A stretch of DNA of 64,000 nucleotides from Chrysomallon squamiferum. Its lineage: Eukaryota; Mollusca; Gastropoda; Neomphalida; Peltospiridae. Below, piece after piece: positions 38,062-52,027 of this stretch. Location: contig CM022665.1 of assembly GCA_012295275.1 (NCBI GenBank), positions 18,950,650 through 19,014,649 on the forward strand. Direction: 5' to 3'. The notes beneath the pieces are model-generated. The model was not told the origin of the DNA. It did no database searches and saw nothing but the letters and a program-made list of their open reading frames with translations. Made by a program: the position numbers and the translations under genes. Each line of letters starts with the position of its first letter. Within the stretch, counting starts at the first letter, position 1.

Positions 38062-39667
38062 TCACTGTATACGGACAGAAGTCAGCTGAACATCACCGGT
38101 AATGCTGAGCCAGTTCACTGTATTCAGTGGCTGTATTCGATGATAAAACTCACAGAAGTGCTGATTGTTTACAGCAATCTGAAATAAATTATATATATAT
38201 ATATAAGACAGAGACAGACAGATACCCACACACTAAAACAGACTGAATTTTGCTGGCTTTTTAAAGCGGTAAAAATATTTTTTTCCTACCATTTCATTTT
38301 CTAAGTTTCTTTTCCAGCCAGTGTGCTCCATGACTGGGGTGATACAAATTGTGATGTATGTTTTTTTGTCTTGGAATGTGCTCTGTTGTGTGTAATGAAC
38401 TTAATCATTATGAAACAACATGTTTTCACACCTAATTATTATTAACAAATATTCATTCATTCATTCATTACTGTTACTATATCTGTGAATATGTAAACGT
38501 TCTTATAAATCTTTAGTTTCCTTTGATCACTCAAAACTAATAAGTTTACATAACACTTTATTTATCAGTGTTACAGTGCCTCTTCAAGAAATTGCCAGAA
38601 CATTTTTGAAGAATTCATCCTATAATTTTATCCCATAAAACAGAAGAATACACTATTTCAGGTACTGTTGTTCAACTAGGTGAAACCAAAAGAAACTAAA
38701 ATATTTAGTTTGTCCCCTCCCCGGCCTCCTAAAAGATGAAACAAAAGAGGGATTCTGCCTTCAATTTGATGCCTCAGAAATGAAATACATTTTTGTCTCT
38801 ACATTCTGTTGTTTTCAGATCTGTTGCTTATCTAGAACTTTATAAATATGTGACATAGTTTCATTTATGTTGTAAAATTTCAACATCGATTCAAGAAATC
38901 ATCAAACTGCATCATTATGAGATACTGCACACAATTCTTGTGCAGGAACAATACCTTGCATGAGGGAATTGGTCAACAACGAGAATACTAGTGGCCATAG
39001 TTTTGTTGGCAGTACCAACATGCTGGTTTGTCTAAAAGGTTAAATGGTAGAAAAGTATAGTACTGCCAGAACAAAGAATTGCCCACAGTTTTTAAACCAT
39101 TATTATGTGGACCAAAATGGCAGAAATCTGCAGACAGGTGGAGAACTCACGTCACTGACTTATTACAAATAATAAGTAAATAAAATGATGAAAAATTCAA
39201 ATAACATACAGTTTAACATAAATTAATGCTATAAAATAAAATTATATTAATAATCTTTAGAAAATCTAATAATGATGTGGGATGGCTATGAAACATGTTT
39301 GATGCACTATGGATTAGTACTCGGTTATATAACTTAAAGACAATAAATGGTTCTTACTTTTTCTTATATAATGAATTGATAACACTGAAGTAGATATACT
39401 GCAAATAACATTATCAAAAAGGAATTATGCTTCTAAAAAGTTAATTACCTTGATGCTTGTAGCCTGAATTAAGATAATCATATCAAACATAGTCTGTGGA
39501 GCAAAGGGAAAGTAACTGGCATGTCGTTCTTCAGTTCCCCAAGTGTTGGCTTGTTTATGGTTTCTCACTACAACATATTTACTGTCTCCAAAATTGAATC
39601 GTGCATCAAAATGCAGACCAACATCATTCATGTCAAGTGGGCCACACTGGAGATTGACTGTAAATCT

Positions 39668-39711
<44 letters not shown>

Positions 39712-42700
39712 AATATTTAGTTTTTAGCTGCAATTTAAAAAAAAAACGAAATGTGACTGTATCTGGAAACTTCATAAATGGTGTTTTAATTTTTTTTATT
39801 TTTTTAAAGTATGATTGTTACTTATAATTTGTAGCATAATAAATAAATAAATAAGTATAAAAATAGATAAATACATCAATTAATATTCAATAGCTGTGTC
39901 TGGAGAAAAATTGAATCCAAATACAAACAAAAACTGCAGAAAGAAATCCAGTTTTTAACTAATACCAAATTTTGATTATAATTAACTCATTTCTAAAACA
40001 AAACATTATGTAAATAATAAAAAAATATTTATCTAAATTGAATATAACAACCTCTTGAATGTAACATTTTGAAAATGGAGAGTGAAAGTAAAAGGCATAG
40101 AAATTGTAAATGAAATAATTTCTCAGAACAACACAAACCTTGATGGATTTGGAAATGGAATTCCTGAAATGAAAATCATGCGTCCTGGAAACAGGCTTCC
40201 TGGTATTTGTGTTAAATATGGCACAGGCTGTCAAAAAGCACAACATAACATGACTGAAAGCAAACTCTGTGATGAATCTTTATATCAGTAATTTAAAACA
40301 AAAATCAATAAATCAAACAGCAATGATTTAAATACTACAGGTAATTTTATTTAATTTTAGGTTTTATTAAAGGTGATAAAAACAGCAAAATTTTCAATTA
40401 ATTACTTAAAATTTTTGACCATTTAAAAATAATTTTTAACACTTCAACTTAAAGGCATATCAGACAACACAAATCTAATAAAAAAATTTTTTATTTTCCT
40501 ACTTACAGGGTTTCCTACTGCCAGGACTGCTGGCATTGGCATTTGTGGAGCACTTCTCTTTAATAAATAATTAAATAATTAAATAAATACTATTATAAAT
40601 AAGAAATTAATAAATTAAATATTTATAAATAATAATTACAATGTAAACTAGTGAATATATAAATGGATAAATGGATAAATTAATAATTAAATTTATTAAG
40701 CAAGTAGGTAAGTAAATGAACATTAATATATAAATAAATTAATAAATATTTAAATTAGACAGTAAATAAAGCAGTATAATATTATCCTTAGGTAAGCAAA
40801 TAAGTAAATCTGTCATTTCATTTTACATAAATAAAAAAAAATTCTTATAATGAAATAAATAAATAAATCCACCACTTAGCTCTCATGTTCCAATTTATTT
40901 ATTTTTCTTAACATAAACAAATAACAAGCTCAGTAACAAAAAATTTCCCCAACTTACCAAAGGATCAAGTGGAACCTACAAGTAAACAAAATTATAAATA
41001 AATACACTTACATAAATACATGTACAATGCTTCCAAACAAGTGAAGCAGCAGGTATGAACAATAAATAAATATACAATATAGGCATATTACTATCCAAAT
41101 AACTGTAAGACTGGGACAAAGAATAAGTACACAAATAATAAATAAATATACTATATGTATATCTCAAAACAAACATTAAAATTAGAAGAATATTCTACAC
41201 AAAAAATAGTCACACTACTGCAATCTTCATAACTATGTGACATGAATTAGCTATGTACATCTGAAATATCCTTCTTAATAATTATACATGATTTAAAATA
41301 TGTTTTACTTTTATAATTATGAATTGTGACAGAACCTTATTAGTGCCTCTTTGCCAAACTAGTTTTTAATCATAATTTTGTTTTCTATCTAGTAAATTAA
41401 ATAATATTCACAAATTTTTTATTTTTATATGCCCATTTAAAGTGGAATTTCTGCTACATTTTGTATTCAGTATATTATTATTTAGCTATCATGTATAATC
41501 AGGTTTATAAATTCATATTTTTACAGTTCTTCAATGTTTAGCTAATTAATGTCAGGAAATGGGGGTAACTACACAAAAACTAAATAGCAGAATGTATGCA
41601 GACAACTATAGGCTGTTTAGAAGCTGTATTATATAATTAAGGGAAGTTCCTCTATTTTATAAACTAAGAAACACTGGGATTACAAACTCAAAATTGGCAT
41701 TTAAGTTGCAAAGTAAACCCAGAAAGGCTGTCTGCAGAGGTGTTTCATGAATTCCCATGAAAGTTCTATAAATATTTACAAACGTTTTATACAAGATCTT
41801 TTGATCAGTGCACCATTTTGAAACACATTGTCTGAGGGATGTGTACTCAAGATAAAGGATCACTCAGGCAGTGTTAACTATGGTTTAAATGTTTTTTATG
41901 CAACATACATGTTGATGCACAGAAAACAGCCAAGTATATTTCTGCTGGGTATTATATAGTGTTATTCTGTGGTACTTACTTGTGCTTGAAAACAAAGTAA
42001 CAAACTAAGATAACTTATTTAATAACTAAAACTATAAATTGTGTTACTCTTCAATTTATTCTTGAAAACTTACCACATTGCTTAGTCCAAGAGGCATTAC
42101 ACCTTGAACTGGTGGTGAATATGGAGGCTAAGAAAAAGAAAATAATTATATTAATAGTACACTATTAATTACAAAAATAAACAACTTAACCTTATTCACT
42201 TCTTTTAATTCTGTTAAATTAAGTAATTTAAATTAAAAATTATATATATATATATATATATAGATATATAATAATAATAAATTAATGAATTAAAAGTAAA
42301 AGAAACAAATAAACAAAACAAACACAAAAACTGGATAAAGTAAAAAAAAAAGAATGAAAAGAAAAAAAAAGAAGAAATTTAACAAACTTGATCAGAAAAT
42401 ATTATCTTCCCTTCTAATATATTTTGAATTAATACAAATTAGATTAATAAAGTCAAACAGAATAAACAATTTTAATATGAAAATAAAATCCCTGAAATAA
42501 AAACTAATTTAAAAATCTTTCTTGTTATTAATAAAACATTTATTGCATTTTCAATTTTATGTCAGAAATAAATGTTGCTTATATCCTTGTTCTGATTTGA
42601 ATTTAATATTTAAAAAAGATGTTAATGATTAGAATAACTGACATGGATTGTGTAAGATAAATGTCAGTAGAAAACACTATTGTACCCCATTTAATATATT

Positions 42701-45700
42701 CTATAACAGTGTATTTATTTTTCCCTACATTGATTCAGTGTAAAGATAATTACTATTTAGAAAATTAGTCAACACTGAAATTTATGCATGGGTATAAACT
42801 TCAAGATTTGTGTAACACAAATTTTGTAGGCATTAAACAGGGATTCATGGTTTTTACATGCAGTAAAATTCCTCTAAACTGAACTCCTATGGGACCAGAT
42901 CAGATGTTTGGTTTAGAGAGCTGTTGAGTTTACTGAGATTTCAAGAGACAGCCTTTTCAAGATGTATATGTAGTGGAAAACAAAACAAAAAAATTAAGAA
43001 ATTAAAGTGTAAACTTTTTATAAAGATTGCTGAACATTTTTAAAGTTCTCCATTGTTGTTTGTTGGGAAATAGTGTCTGATTTTGGTAAACTTTCATACT
43101 TTTAATCATTTTAACTTTATTATCTGGTAACAACTCAACTCAACACCGTATTAACTGACTTTCTGACTTTTCTTGAAACTGAAATGAAATGATATTGAAA
43201 TTACTTTGAAATTTACCACAAAAATTCTTTTTTTAAATGATTGAAATAACGAAAAAGCTGATAAACTGAAAATTTTACAACAGATCTGGTTATATCTTAT
43301 CCAAGTCCTTACTGGAGCCTGTCCTCCTTCAAACTTGATAAAGCTGACTTCAACACCTCCAGATATCACCAAATATGTCAGTGATTCTTTTGGAATGCGA
43401 TGAGTGAAGTTGGTGAAGTGTTTTCCGTTGATAGAAATCTGGGGGGAAAATATTCATATTAAATCAAAGACACTTTCAATTTTAACAAATATAACAGAGA
43501 ATACTGTTTTCTTTAGTTATTTCATTTTAAGTGTAAAACAGATACATAACGAAAAGTTATAAAATTGTAAGATAAGTATTCGTGGAAATTATGTTTAAAT
43601 TATAAATGACAATGCCACTGTAGGATTATGAACTTAGAATAAATCTAAAAGGTAAAACAGACTTTTAAAAGTCTATGCAAGCATTACTGGTTCTTTTATT
43701 AAAATCCTAATTTCTTATTATTTCATTGTATACATTAAAATATTGAACTTCCTTTCTTTTCTTATAAATATCAGCCATTTGCCAATTTAAGCACATCAAA
43801 TACCTTGTAGCACTTGTGATTAACCATCATTATGATTTCAAACGGGGTTCCTTTTTTCAATGGGAGACCACCTTGTCTTTCTTCTGTAGCCCAGGATCCC
43901 TTCTCTAAGGAATTTCTCACAATACAACCTTCATTGAAACGTGGGTTGAAATGTAGTCCAGTTTCTGTCAAAGGTTCAATATTTGGACCCACACACAAGT
44001 TAATGCTGAAGCTGAAATAATCATTTCAAATGATGTTTTAAAATTTCATTTCTTTCGGTGATAACTATTTTTATCAAATGCTGTGTTTACATTTTGCTCT
44101 CTGTTAATATATATATATATACAAAAGATCCTTTTTACTAAATTCAAAAAGCTTGTTTCATTATCATACATAAAATTCAATAATTACTCTATTCAAATAA
44201 AATATGAAATTTTTTTTTTTTCTTTTTTAAATTTTAAAATTCATTTTATCCAATGAAATGATAAAAATATATGTAAGAATTTTATTCTGATATATAAAAT
44301 CTGGGACCTTCTGCTAGTACAAACACTTAGTCACATTTTCTCTTTAATTAATTTCTCAAGTATACTAATCTATTCATCTCAAAGAGTCAAGGGAATGTAA
44401 AACAGAAAATAATTAATTTTGTTCATTTTAAAATATAATGGTCTCTTTATATGGATGGAAACATATTTTTGTGTTATTACTAATGATTCTGAACCCAAAT
44501 GCCTATTTGATGGGGATATATGTACAGAAAACAACAAAAATAAGGTTCTATTTTAAAGAAAAAAGCTGTATAAAATAATAATGACAGTGATAAGACTAAC
44601 CTGTTGTGGTGACGAGGAACTTTAGCTTGAACAAGGATCATTTTCCCAACAGTAAGACCACCAGGTATGGGACTGGAGAATGGAATACTCTAAATTGAAA
44701 AATAATTACTGGAGCTATTCAGTGCTAGAACTCTGATAGCAAATAACATTCTTCAAAGTTTAATGACAGGTCAAAAATGTTCAGGAGAGTCACTAATGGA
44801 TGATGATACAACTTTAAGAGAAAATGAGTTTCAAAAAATAAAACAATAAAAAAAATTCCCATGGAAACCATAAAGGACACTTCTGGCAAGTGAAAACCTC
44901 TGCATCCCAAAATGGTTGGGAAAATTTAATAAACAAACAAGCATCATAATCATGTAATGTGGTAATTATTTTGTAACAATAAATCTCCCGTAATACTAGA
45001 AATTAGTAATCAAGATCAAATTATAATTTGTACATCTATTAACACAACTATTCCTCTAAGTCATATGCAGAGATAATCAGTTATTCAATATTTTCATTAT
45101 TTATTTAAGAAAACAAAAATAAAAAAGTAAAAGAAAAAGACAAAAACAGATGATAAACAGTTAAGTATTATAAAATTTGTGATTTATTGTAATATTGTAA
45201 TACAGTGACAAAAGTCATATCTGATTAGTAGTAAAAGGTCGCCTGCTCTTTGTGATGGGTAATTACTTTCCTTGAAGGTGTTCACTCATCCAAACTTCTA
45301 TTTCATCACTGTTTTACATATTTTCCAGAACAATGACTTTCACGATACAGTATCCACATTCAGTTTCATCTTCATATTCATTGCTAGCCATGTGAGACTA
45401 GATAAGCTACATAGAATTATCAGAATAATGTACTGTTTCAAACTAACATCACACTGACAAATGTAAGACTTTCTCCTTTAATCTTCTGTATTTCATACAC
45501 ATATAATGAGCAAGGTAGCAAGGTAGCAGGTACTTAATTTGAAGCAGCCAGATGTGACATGTTAACATTTCAGTTATTTTACTGTGTGATTGAGTGATTA
45601 TGTGGCATAATAGTCTAGTATAATGCTGTTTAAATAACATTTTCTTTTTGATAAATATATTGATTACAAGGAAAATTCTTAGCACGTTAGTGTCCAAACT

Positions 45701-47305
45701 TAGAATCATGTTTGGTGACTGGGTATTCTGTAGTCCATACTAATAATCTGACTGGATGAACTGTTTTTTAATGTTGATTTAATGGTTCTAATTAGTGCAA
45801 TTAGTAATTAACTAAGATGCATGAGCAATAGCAATATCCTTAAAAATACTGTATAGATCTAGATATGGATGATTAAGCTGTCATGGGGCATGTAGAATAT
45901 GTTATAATGGGGGCAGTCCTAAATTAAAATAACCACAGTGTGGTGAAATAATTTTTTTGTGATGCATTGAAACTGATATTGATATTTTTATTTATCAGTT
46001 AAAAATATGTAAACAAAAAATATTATCAGTATAACAATAATGATGAATAAATACCATTTCCAGGAGACTTATTAAACCCTTGTAGCAACAAGATAAATAT
46101 TAAATCACTAATTATTTACTTGTATAGTTAGGTAATTCATTTTTGAGTTAATACAGCAAATATGTCTGACACTTCATTAATAGTATTATTTACATGTAGG
46201 TGTCAATTTCAATTGTCAAAAGTAACAAAACAACAATTTAAAGTTGCATTTTCTAGATAGAGCATGAACAAATTTGTTGATGATACTGGAAAGATGTTTC
46301 ACACAGTTCATGTCCAGTACTAGTTAATCTGTTTAATTTGTTTTGTCCCAAGGTGAAAAAGAATTTCAATGAAATATGCATTTAAAAATAGTTGACGTAC
46401 ATAAAATAAGCATGTGAACTTCAGGAAATACATAGGTATGATTGATAGGTCGCAAACCATGACAATATCAAGAGCTTACAGCTCAAAATATAAGAAGTGA
46501 TATCAAGTTATTAACAAAGAAAATTGTCCAGTAATTATTCAGCTCCTGCCATACTGTGCTATTTTCAAGTAACAATTTGAAATAAAATGGAGTGAAAGAA
46601 GTATATATGCATATATGATATAACGACACTCTAGTTTAAAGGTTGATTGTTTGTTTTTCTTTTCCAAAAATACAAATTGTTTAGAGGGTTGTGAACATTG
46701 TGGCGGTTCAATATATGAGAGATATGATTCCAAAGTGATATTTGTAAAGCTTTAACGGCCTACTTATAATGTTATCTGAAATGATGAATAAATTAAACAG
46801 CAGCTCCACTGACATGTGAACATTAACTATGCCAGAAAACAAAATGCAAATTTCAACAGACAGCTTCTAAGTTTTTACTGTTACGTTAATCTGGAACTGG
46901 CTCTAGAAATCATCAAATGTTTTATTTTAAATATAATTTATGTATATAATTATATTGGTATGAATACGAAATATTCAAGGTTTATGTTGCCAAATAACTG
47001 AAATAAATCAATTTTTACGTAGACTTTGATGGAAAAACGCCAGCAATAATTTCTGGAAACACATTTGATTACTCTTAGACTGGATTTGTTGACTTGTTAT
47101 GATTCTGAATACTGCTGCTAATACTAGTAGTAATGTTACAGGTAGTGGTAACAGGTAAGCCTACAAGTTGAAGTTACGACGACTCAGGGTGAAATGTATT
47201 TTGAACGTTCTTACTTTGTTCACCGTTTATCTTTCATCTACTAACTAACAAACGGGTAAAAAAGATATATAATATTATATTTACCGGATTTACAATAGTA
47301 CTCAT
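38062..47305 (-). CDS. Tandem-repeat galectin (two CRDs), minus-strand gene
   Basis: Ten coding exons on the minus strand: 47305-47285 (MSTIVNP), 44689-44601, 44011-43804, 43438-43313, 42127-42074, 40975-40958 (an 18 bp microexon), 40557-40507, 40227-40139, 39665-39449 and 38178-38062. They total 990 bp, or 329 residues; all phases agree and introns are GT..AG. Exons 2-4 form the first carbohydrate-recognition domain, with the sugar-binding set HFNPR, VRN and WATEER. Exons 8-10 form the second, with HFDAR, VVRN and WGTEER, where the usual Asn of HxNxR is Asp. Exons 5-7 encode a Pro-rich linker of 41 residues. There is no signal peptide, as normal for galectins. An acceptor (tttgtttcag) shortly upstream of the ATG implies a non-coding first exon. 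Expected role: beta-galactoside binding in innate recognition or adhesion, from family knowledge. Confidence 0.9.
39669..39711. repeat. (AAAT)n microsatellite in a galectin intron
   Basis: About ten tetranucleotide repeats starting a few bases upstream (in transcript sense) of the exon 9 acceptor at 39666-39667. Confidence 0.9.
42861..42935. mobile_element. 75 bp remnant with CAGTAAA..TTTACTG ends
   Basis: Lies in intron 4 of the minus-strand galectin. The two ends are imperfect inverted repeats sharing CAGTAAA and then CTCTAAAC. The interior cctatgggaccag resembles motifs in the 3' flank of the Kunitz units (ctctgtaaaccgaa, cctggtcctatg). It may be a fragment of a pogo/Tigger-like MITE family present in both places. 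Confidence 0.35.
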
Positions 47306-47490
47306 TGTAGATTATACCGATAACATAAAATTAAAACTGAAACAAAAGCAAAGATCGCAATTCCCAGAAACGAAACAAAAACAATATGAATTGCTTCCGC
47401 TTTTCTGAGAAACGAGATTACGCATTGTAAATAGAAGGTCAAGGTTAGTTATTTATAACTACGTTTCGAATGTCTCTCTTTTATATATCT

Positions 47491-48951
47491 ATATATACTC
47501 TCCCAAAAAAGAAACGAAAAATGATTGTTTTCTTAGATAACTATTGTAAACTGACACATATCGATGTACAAACTAATAATATAATTACATTTGGTGATTC
47601 AAACATACAGCTTTTGTTACAGGCGCCAAAAAGCAGGTAACACAAAATAAAGGCTACAATCGTGTTTAATAGCCAAAACGTCCCCGTATGCAAACCACGT
47701 TGCCAGTGCATGTGCACGTACAGCACATGAAACTTGAATACGAGGGTTATAAAATTGCAAGGTTTTCGAATACTTCTGTTCGTTATTTTTGTTCTGACCC
47801 AACACCAAACAAATGCCTCGAATGAGTGAACCGCAACGAAACAATGCCATCGGCCGTTTACAAACTGGCGAATCCTTCTCGGCCGTAGCGCTGGTGTTCC
47901 ATGTATCCCCAAGCACCATCTTGAGATTGTGGTATCGGTTCCAGCAACACCAAACAACAGGTGACCGTCTCAGATCAGGCCCAGAACCGCTACATACGGG
48001 TACTTCATCTACGGGAAAGAACCACCACGGCTGCCTCTACTGCTTCAGCAATACCAGGTCTGCGTAGAATATCGGCTGAGACAGTGCGCAACCGTTTACG
48101 AGAGGCAGGTATTCGAGCCAGACGGCCTGTAAAAAGAGTGATTTTGACTCAACAACATCGTCGACTACGACGTCAGTGGTGTCAAGTGCACAGAGTCTGG
48201 CCTCAGTTACGACGGATAACTGGTTTAGTGACGAGGCTCGATTTCTGCTTCGTCGAGCTGATGGAAGATGTCGAATTTACAGACGTCGTGGTGAACGTTT
48301 TGCTACAAACGGCATATAGGAAGCGAACAGATTTGGCGGTGGTAGTGTGATGTTGTGGGCAGCAATCTCATACACTGGCAGGACCAACCTGGTTCGCATC
48401 CAAGGCAACTTAACGGCACAGAAATACCGAAATGAAATTTTGCAGCCACATGTCGCTCCAATTATGAATAATGGTAACTCTGTATTCCATCATGACAATG
48501 CGAGACCACATACAGCCAGACTCACAACAGCATACCTAGACAACAATAACATTCAGGTCCTGCCCTGGCCCTCTAAATCTCCGGATTTGAACCCTGTAGA
48601 GCATTTATGGGTCGAGTTGGATAGACGACTGAGGCAGCATCAACCACAGCCACAGAATCGTGCTCAGACAGAGTGGGCCACCATTCCACAAGGTGTAATT
48701 TGTAATGTCATTATTGCCATGGGAAGAAGATGTCAGTCAGTTCTGGACTCCCATGGTGGGCACATAAGGAATTGATATTATACTGTTATAACCTTGAACT
48801 TTAACCTTTTCAATGTAATACCATCGATATTAATGAACTGCGAAAGTATGTGTAAAATGTGAACATTCTGCTGCTTTCTGTTGATCCATTAGATAGATAT
48901 TCCCAATGTCAATAAAATCTACTTTGCATTTCTTTTTTGTTAGAGTATATA
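47491..48951 (+). mobile_element. Tc1-like transposon, about 1.45 kb, inactive
   Basis: Near-identical inverted ends are visible: tatatactctcccaaaaaag on the left, and the reverse complement of ttttttgttagagtatata on the right (tatatactctaacaaaaaa). They enclose a broken transposase on the plus strand. The TA-rich edges make the exact first base and the TA target duplication ambiguous by a few bases. The element sits between the first exons of two divergent galectin genes. Confidence 0.85.
47813..48775 (+). pseudogene. Tc1-type transposase, frame-broken
   Basis: The N-terminal part (MPRMSEPQRNNAIGRLQTG.., with STILRLWYRFQ) is a paired-type helix-turn-helix. The middle (..RRISAETVRNRLREAGI..) continues in another frame. 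The first catalytic Asp is in FSDEARF near 48230, in a third frame. The second is in FHHDNARPHTA, and the Glu is in PDLNPVEHLW with 34 residues between them, which is the DD34E signature of Tc1. At least two frameshifts (about 47950-48000 and 48180-48230) and an in-frame TAG (about 48319) before GGGSVMLW make it non-functional. The last 142 codons (48347-48775) remain open. Confidence 0.9.
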
Positions 48952-50078
48952 TTTGAATTAGGTAATTGTAGCTTTTGGCCATTGTTGCACCATTTCATTT
49001 GAATAATTATATAGTTAGACTATTTATTTACAAAACAGATATCATGTATCTGTAATCAATAGTTCTGCGCAAGTGTTTGAACTTGATGCAACTTTAAAGC
49101 ATTTAGTCATATATATATTTTTTTAAATTGAGATGTCTAACAACTTTGAATAACACAGCACAACTTTCTTTACGCATGTACCTTGATTTTTCAGACTTAA
49201 GTATTTTAAATAGTAGTAACAAGTTAAAAAGATGTCTGGTATGTTGGCCTGTGTCTGTCTGTGCGTGTGTTTGCTACTTAAGAGGACTACAAGCATTTGA
49301 TCTTTAACCATATTATACAAATTCGACCAAAGCTTGGAGCTCACGCCAGAAAGATGTTGCCGGTACTAATTAGGGGCAATTAAATGTCTATAACCATGAG
49401 CCCAAAGGCAATTAAAGGCGCAGGTGTAATAAGTCGGATAATTCAAACAGAAACATAGAAAAGTTTTCTTAGCTTTGTACTTCCTGTGATTTGACTGCAA
49501 ACATAAGTTACCTCTCATCTGGCCATTGCTGGTATTTTTTCTGATGGAGTTAATCAACATTTTAAGCAAAAATAAACCAAGTTTTAAAAATTAATTACTG
49601 ATATTAAAAAAAAAAAGTGATCAGTTTACATTTAATTTAACATTCATTTTCTATAGTTACGCTTAAGATCCTGAATTAGCTAATTTCAAACATCAGTCTT
49701 TTAATTTAATTTTCAAAGTAATATCCAGTACCTGATGCTCGGTTAGATTTTTGCGTCTTGTACTGTTTGTAGCTCAGTGGCGTGCAGAGATGATGCCCAG
49801 GGCCCAACTCCTTGGTTGTAAGCCCCAAAGACTCAAGTATAAGGCCTAGTACTGAGAAATATTATGGGAAAGGAAGATATTTGGAATATGTAAATACAGA
49901 TGAAATATAAAATAAACACTTTATTCGATTTAAATATAAATCAACTAAATTTATTGTTCTTTTCTCTCATTGGATATACGCCCCCATTTGGATGCCCGGG
50001 GTCATAGCCCCTTCGATCCCCCCTCCCCAGTATAGCCTTGCTGTTACTTGGGGCTTTGTGTGTGTGTGTGTGTGTTTA

Positions 50079-50115
<37 letters not shown>

Positions 50116-50471
50116 TCATAATTAAGAATAGTGGTATTTGTTTGGACTGATAATTTTACATCCAAGTAAGAAACGTCTTGCTGAAAGTGTAAAACTAAAA
50201 ACTGTATGTCATTTTGTTTATGCGTTTCAATGTAGGCCAACAGTTCGCTGTACAGATAATATTTCCACTGTATGCAAATATCAATGTTACTGATAGGGGT
50301 AGGCCTAGAAGTTACAACGACACAGGGTGTGTGATACGCGATTGAACCAATTACGTTAGGGGAGAAAAGATAAAGACTGACAAATGTGTGTCACGTGAGT
50401 TTGAGTATCATTCCTGTTCTTACTCATTTCCTTTTTTCTCCTAAAGCTATTTTCATTTCAGAGAAACCAAC
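48952..50471. other. 5' region of the plus-strand galectin, no coding sequence seen
   Basis: Contains a GC-richer repeat-like piece at about 49770-50050, a (GT)n tract at 50057-50076 and (TTA)n at 50079-50115. The acceptor in front of the galectin ATG (cattttcag at 50452-50460) shows that a non-coding first exon lies in this interval, but I cannot place it. Confidence 0.5.
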
Positions 50472-51983
50472 ATGAACACGATTGTTAACCCTGTAAGTTA
50501 TATTATTCAGTTAATTAACTATCTTATTTACTTTTTATTTTAATCTTTTTTAATTGTTTATGTTTTATTTTAATTATGTTGTTTTATATGTGTTTGTGTG
50601 TGTGCGTGTGTGTGGGGGGTGTTAGAATAAATGATTTTATTTTCATCTCTCCTTCTCTTCGTATATTTGTTATTTTGCTGATATTTCTTATTTTATCTTT
50701 CTTACATCTCTCGATTCCAGTCACAGAAAAAATACTAAATTTGTTTCTTTAAAAAACCATGATTTCTTACAGTGAATTGTTTTAAAATTGCAGAAAAAAA
50801 CGCAGAAACAAATCAGTAATAATACCAGAGCCCGATACGGCCATTTGTTTGTTTATTTATTATTTTGGATGTTTTTGCTGTTGTTGTTGTGGGTGTTTCC
50901 TTCTTCTTCAGCTTTGCGATATATATATATAAAATCAAGAATTTGAGTACTTTTTTTTTTATTTATTTATCTATTTTATATAATTTTAGTAACTTTGAAC
51001 TCTACATCCGTGTCCGCCTCTAAGCTTGGAATTAAATGTAATCATATTTGCACGGAATCGTGCGTGTAAGCAATAATAACAAAAGCTCATCTGACTAATT
51101 AAACAAGGACAATAAATTTGAGATTTCAATATTTGTCTTTTTTCTCAGTAGCTGACGGGAGGCCAACTTTAAATTGTTTTATAAAGATAAAGCACTAGAA
51201 AGCAGTCTTTCGATATATTCAAATGGTGGCTGGAAAAAAGCCACAATGTAGTATAGGAAGAAAAATCACAGGAAAAAAGTCACAATTTTTATATAACAAA
51301 ATGTATGGGTTTGTAGAATACTGAATATGGCATCATAGTATGCATGAGGTAATTGTGAAGCATATTGATTAGGCCATTTAGGCTAGATTAAGGAAAAAGG
51401 CTTCATATTGTGCAGGGTGATGCTTGAGTCTAGCTTACTGATTAGGATAGATTTAAACTAAGAGCTTCCTATTGTAAATGATTTATAAAATGTCCCAGGT
51501 TAAAATGTGTTTCACTATATATTCTCCAGCTTGCTCTAATATCAGAATGCGACGTACAAAATGCGTGGTAACAAAATCTGCTTTGAGGGGTTCATGTATA
51601 CCAAACATGCAAGCTCGCAACTTGTGCGTCGACCGCCTTGACGACCACAAGACTGTGGTAGAATGTCTTCATGGTATTGGGTGGAACATCCGCCTAAACC
51701 ACCAACATTAAAATCAAAGAACATTAACAAAAAACTCTGACAAAATGTGTTCAGTCTAACATTCATTGCTAATATATTTCTTAATTAAAAATTGTGACTT
51801 TTTTCCTGGGACTTTTTTTCCCCAAGTTTCATTCAAATACACGTGAACTTACTTTTTTCTTGTGCTTTCTATTTTTTTTCTTTCTTTTTTTCTTTTTTTT
51901 TTTCAGTAATAACATTTACAAAATCAAAGAAGTAAATACTAATTCTTGCTAAATATCTTTAATCCATATAACCCAGAAAACCA

Positions 51984-52027
<44 letters not shown>

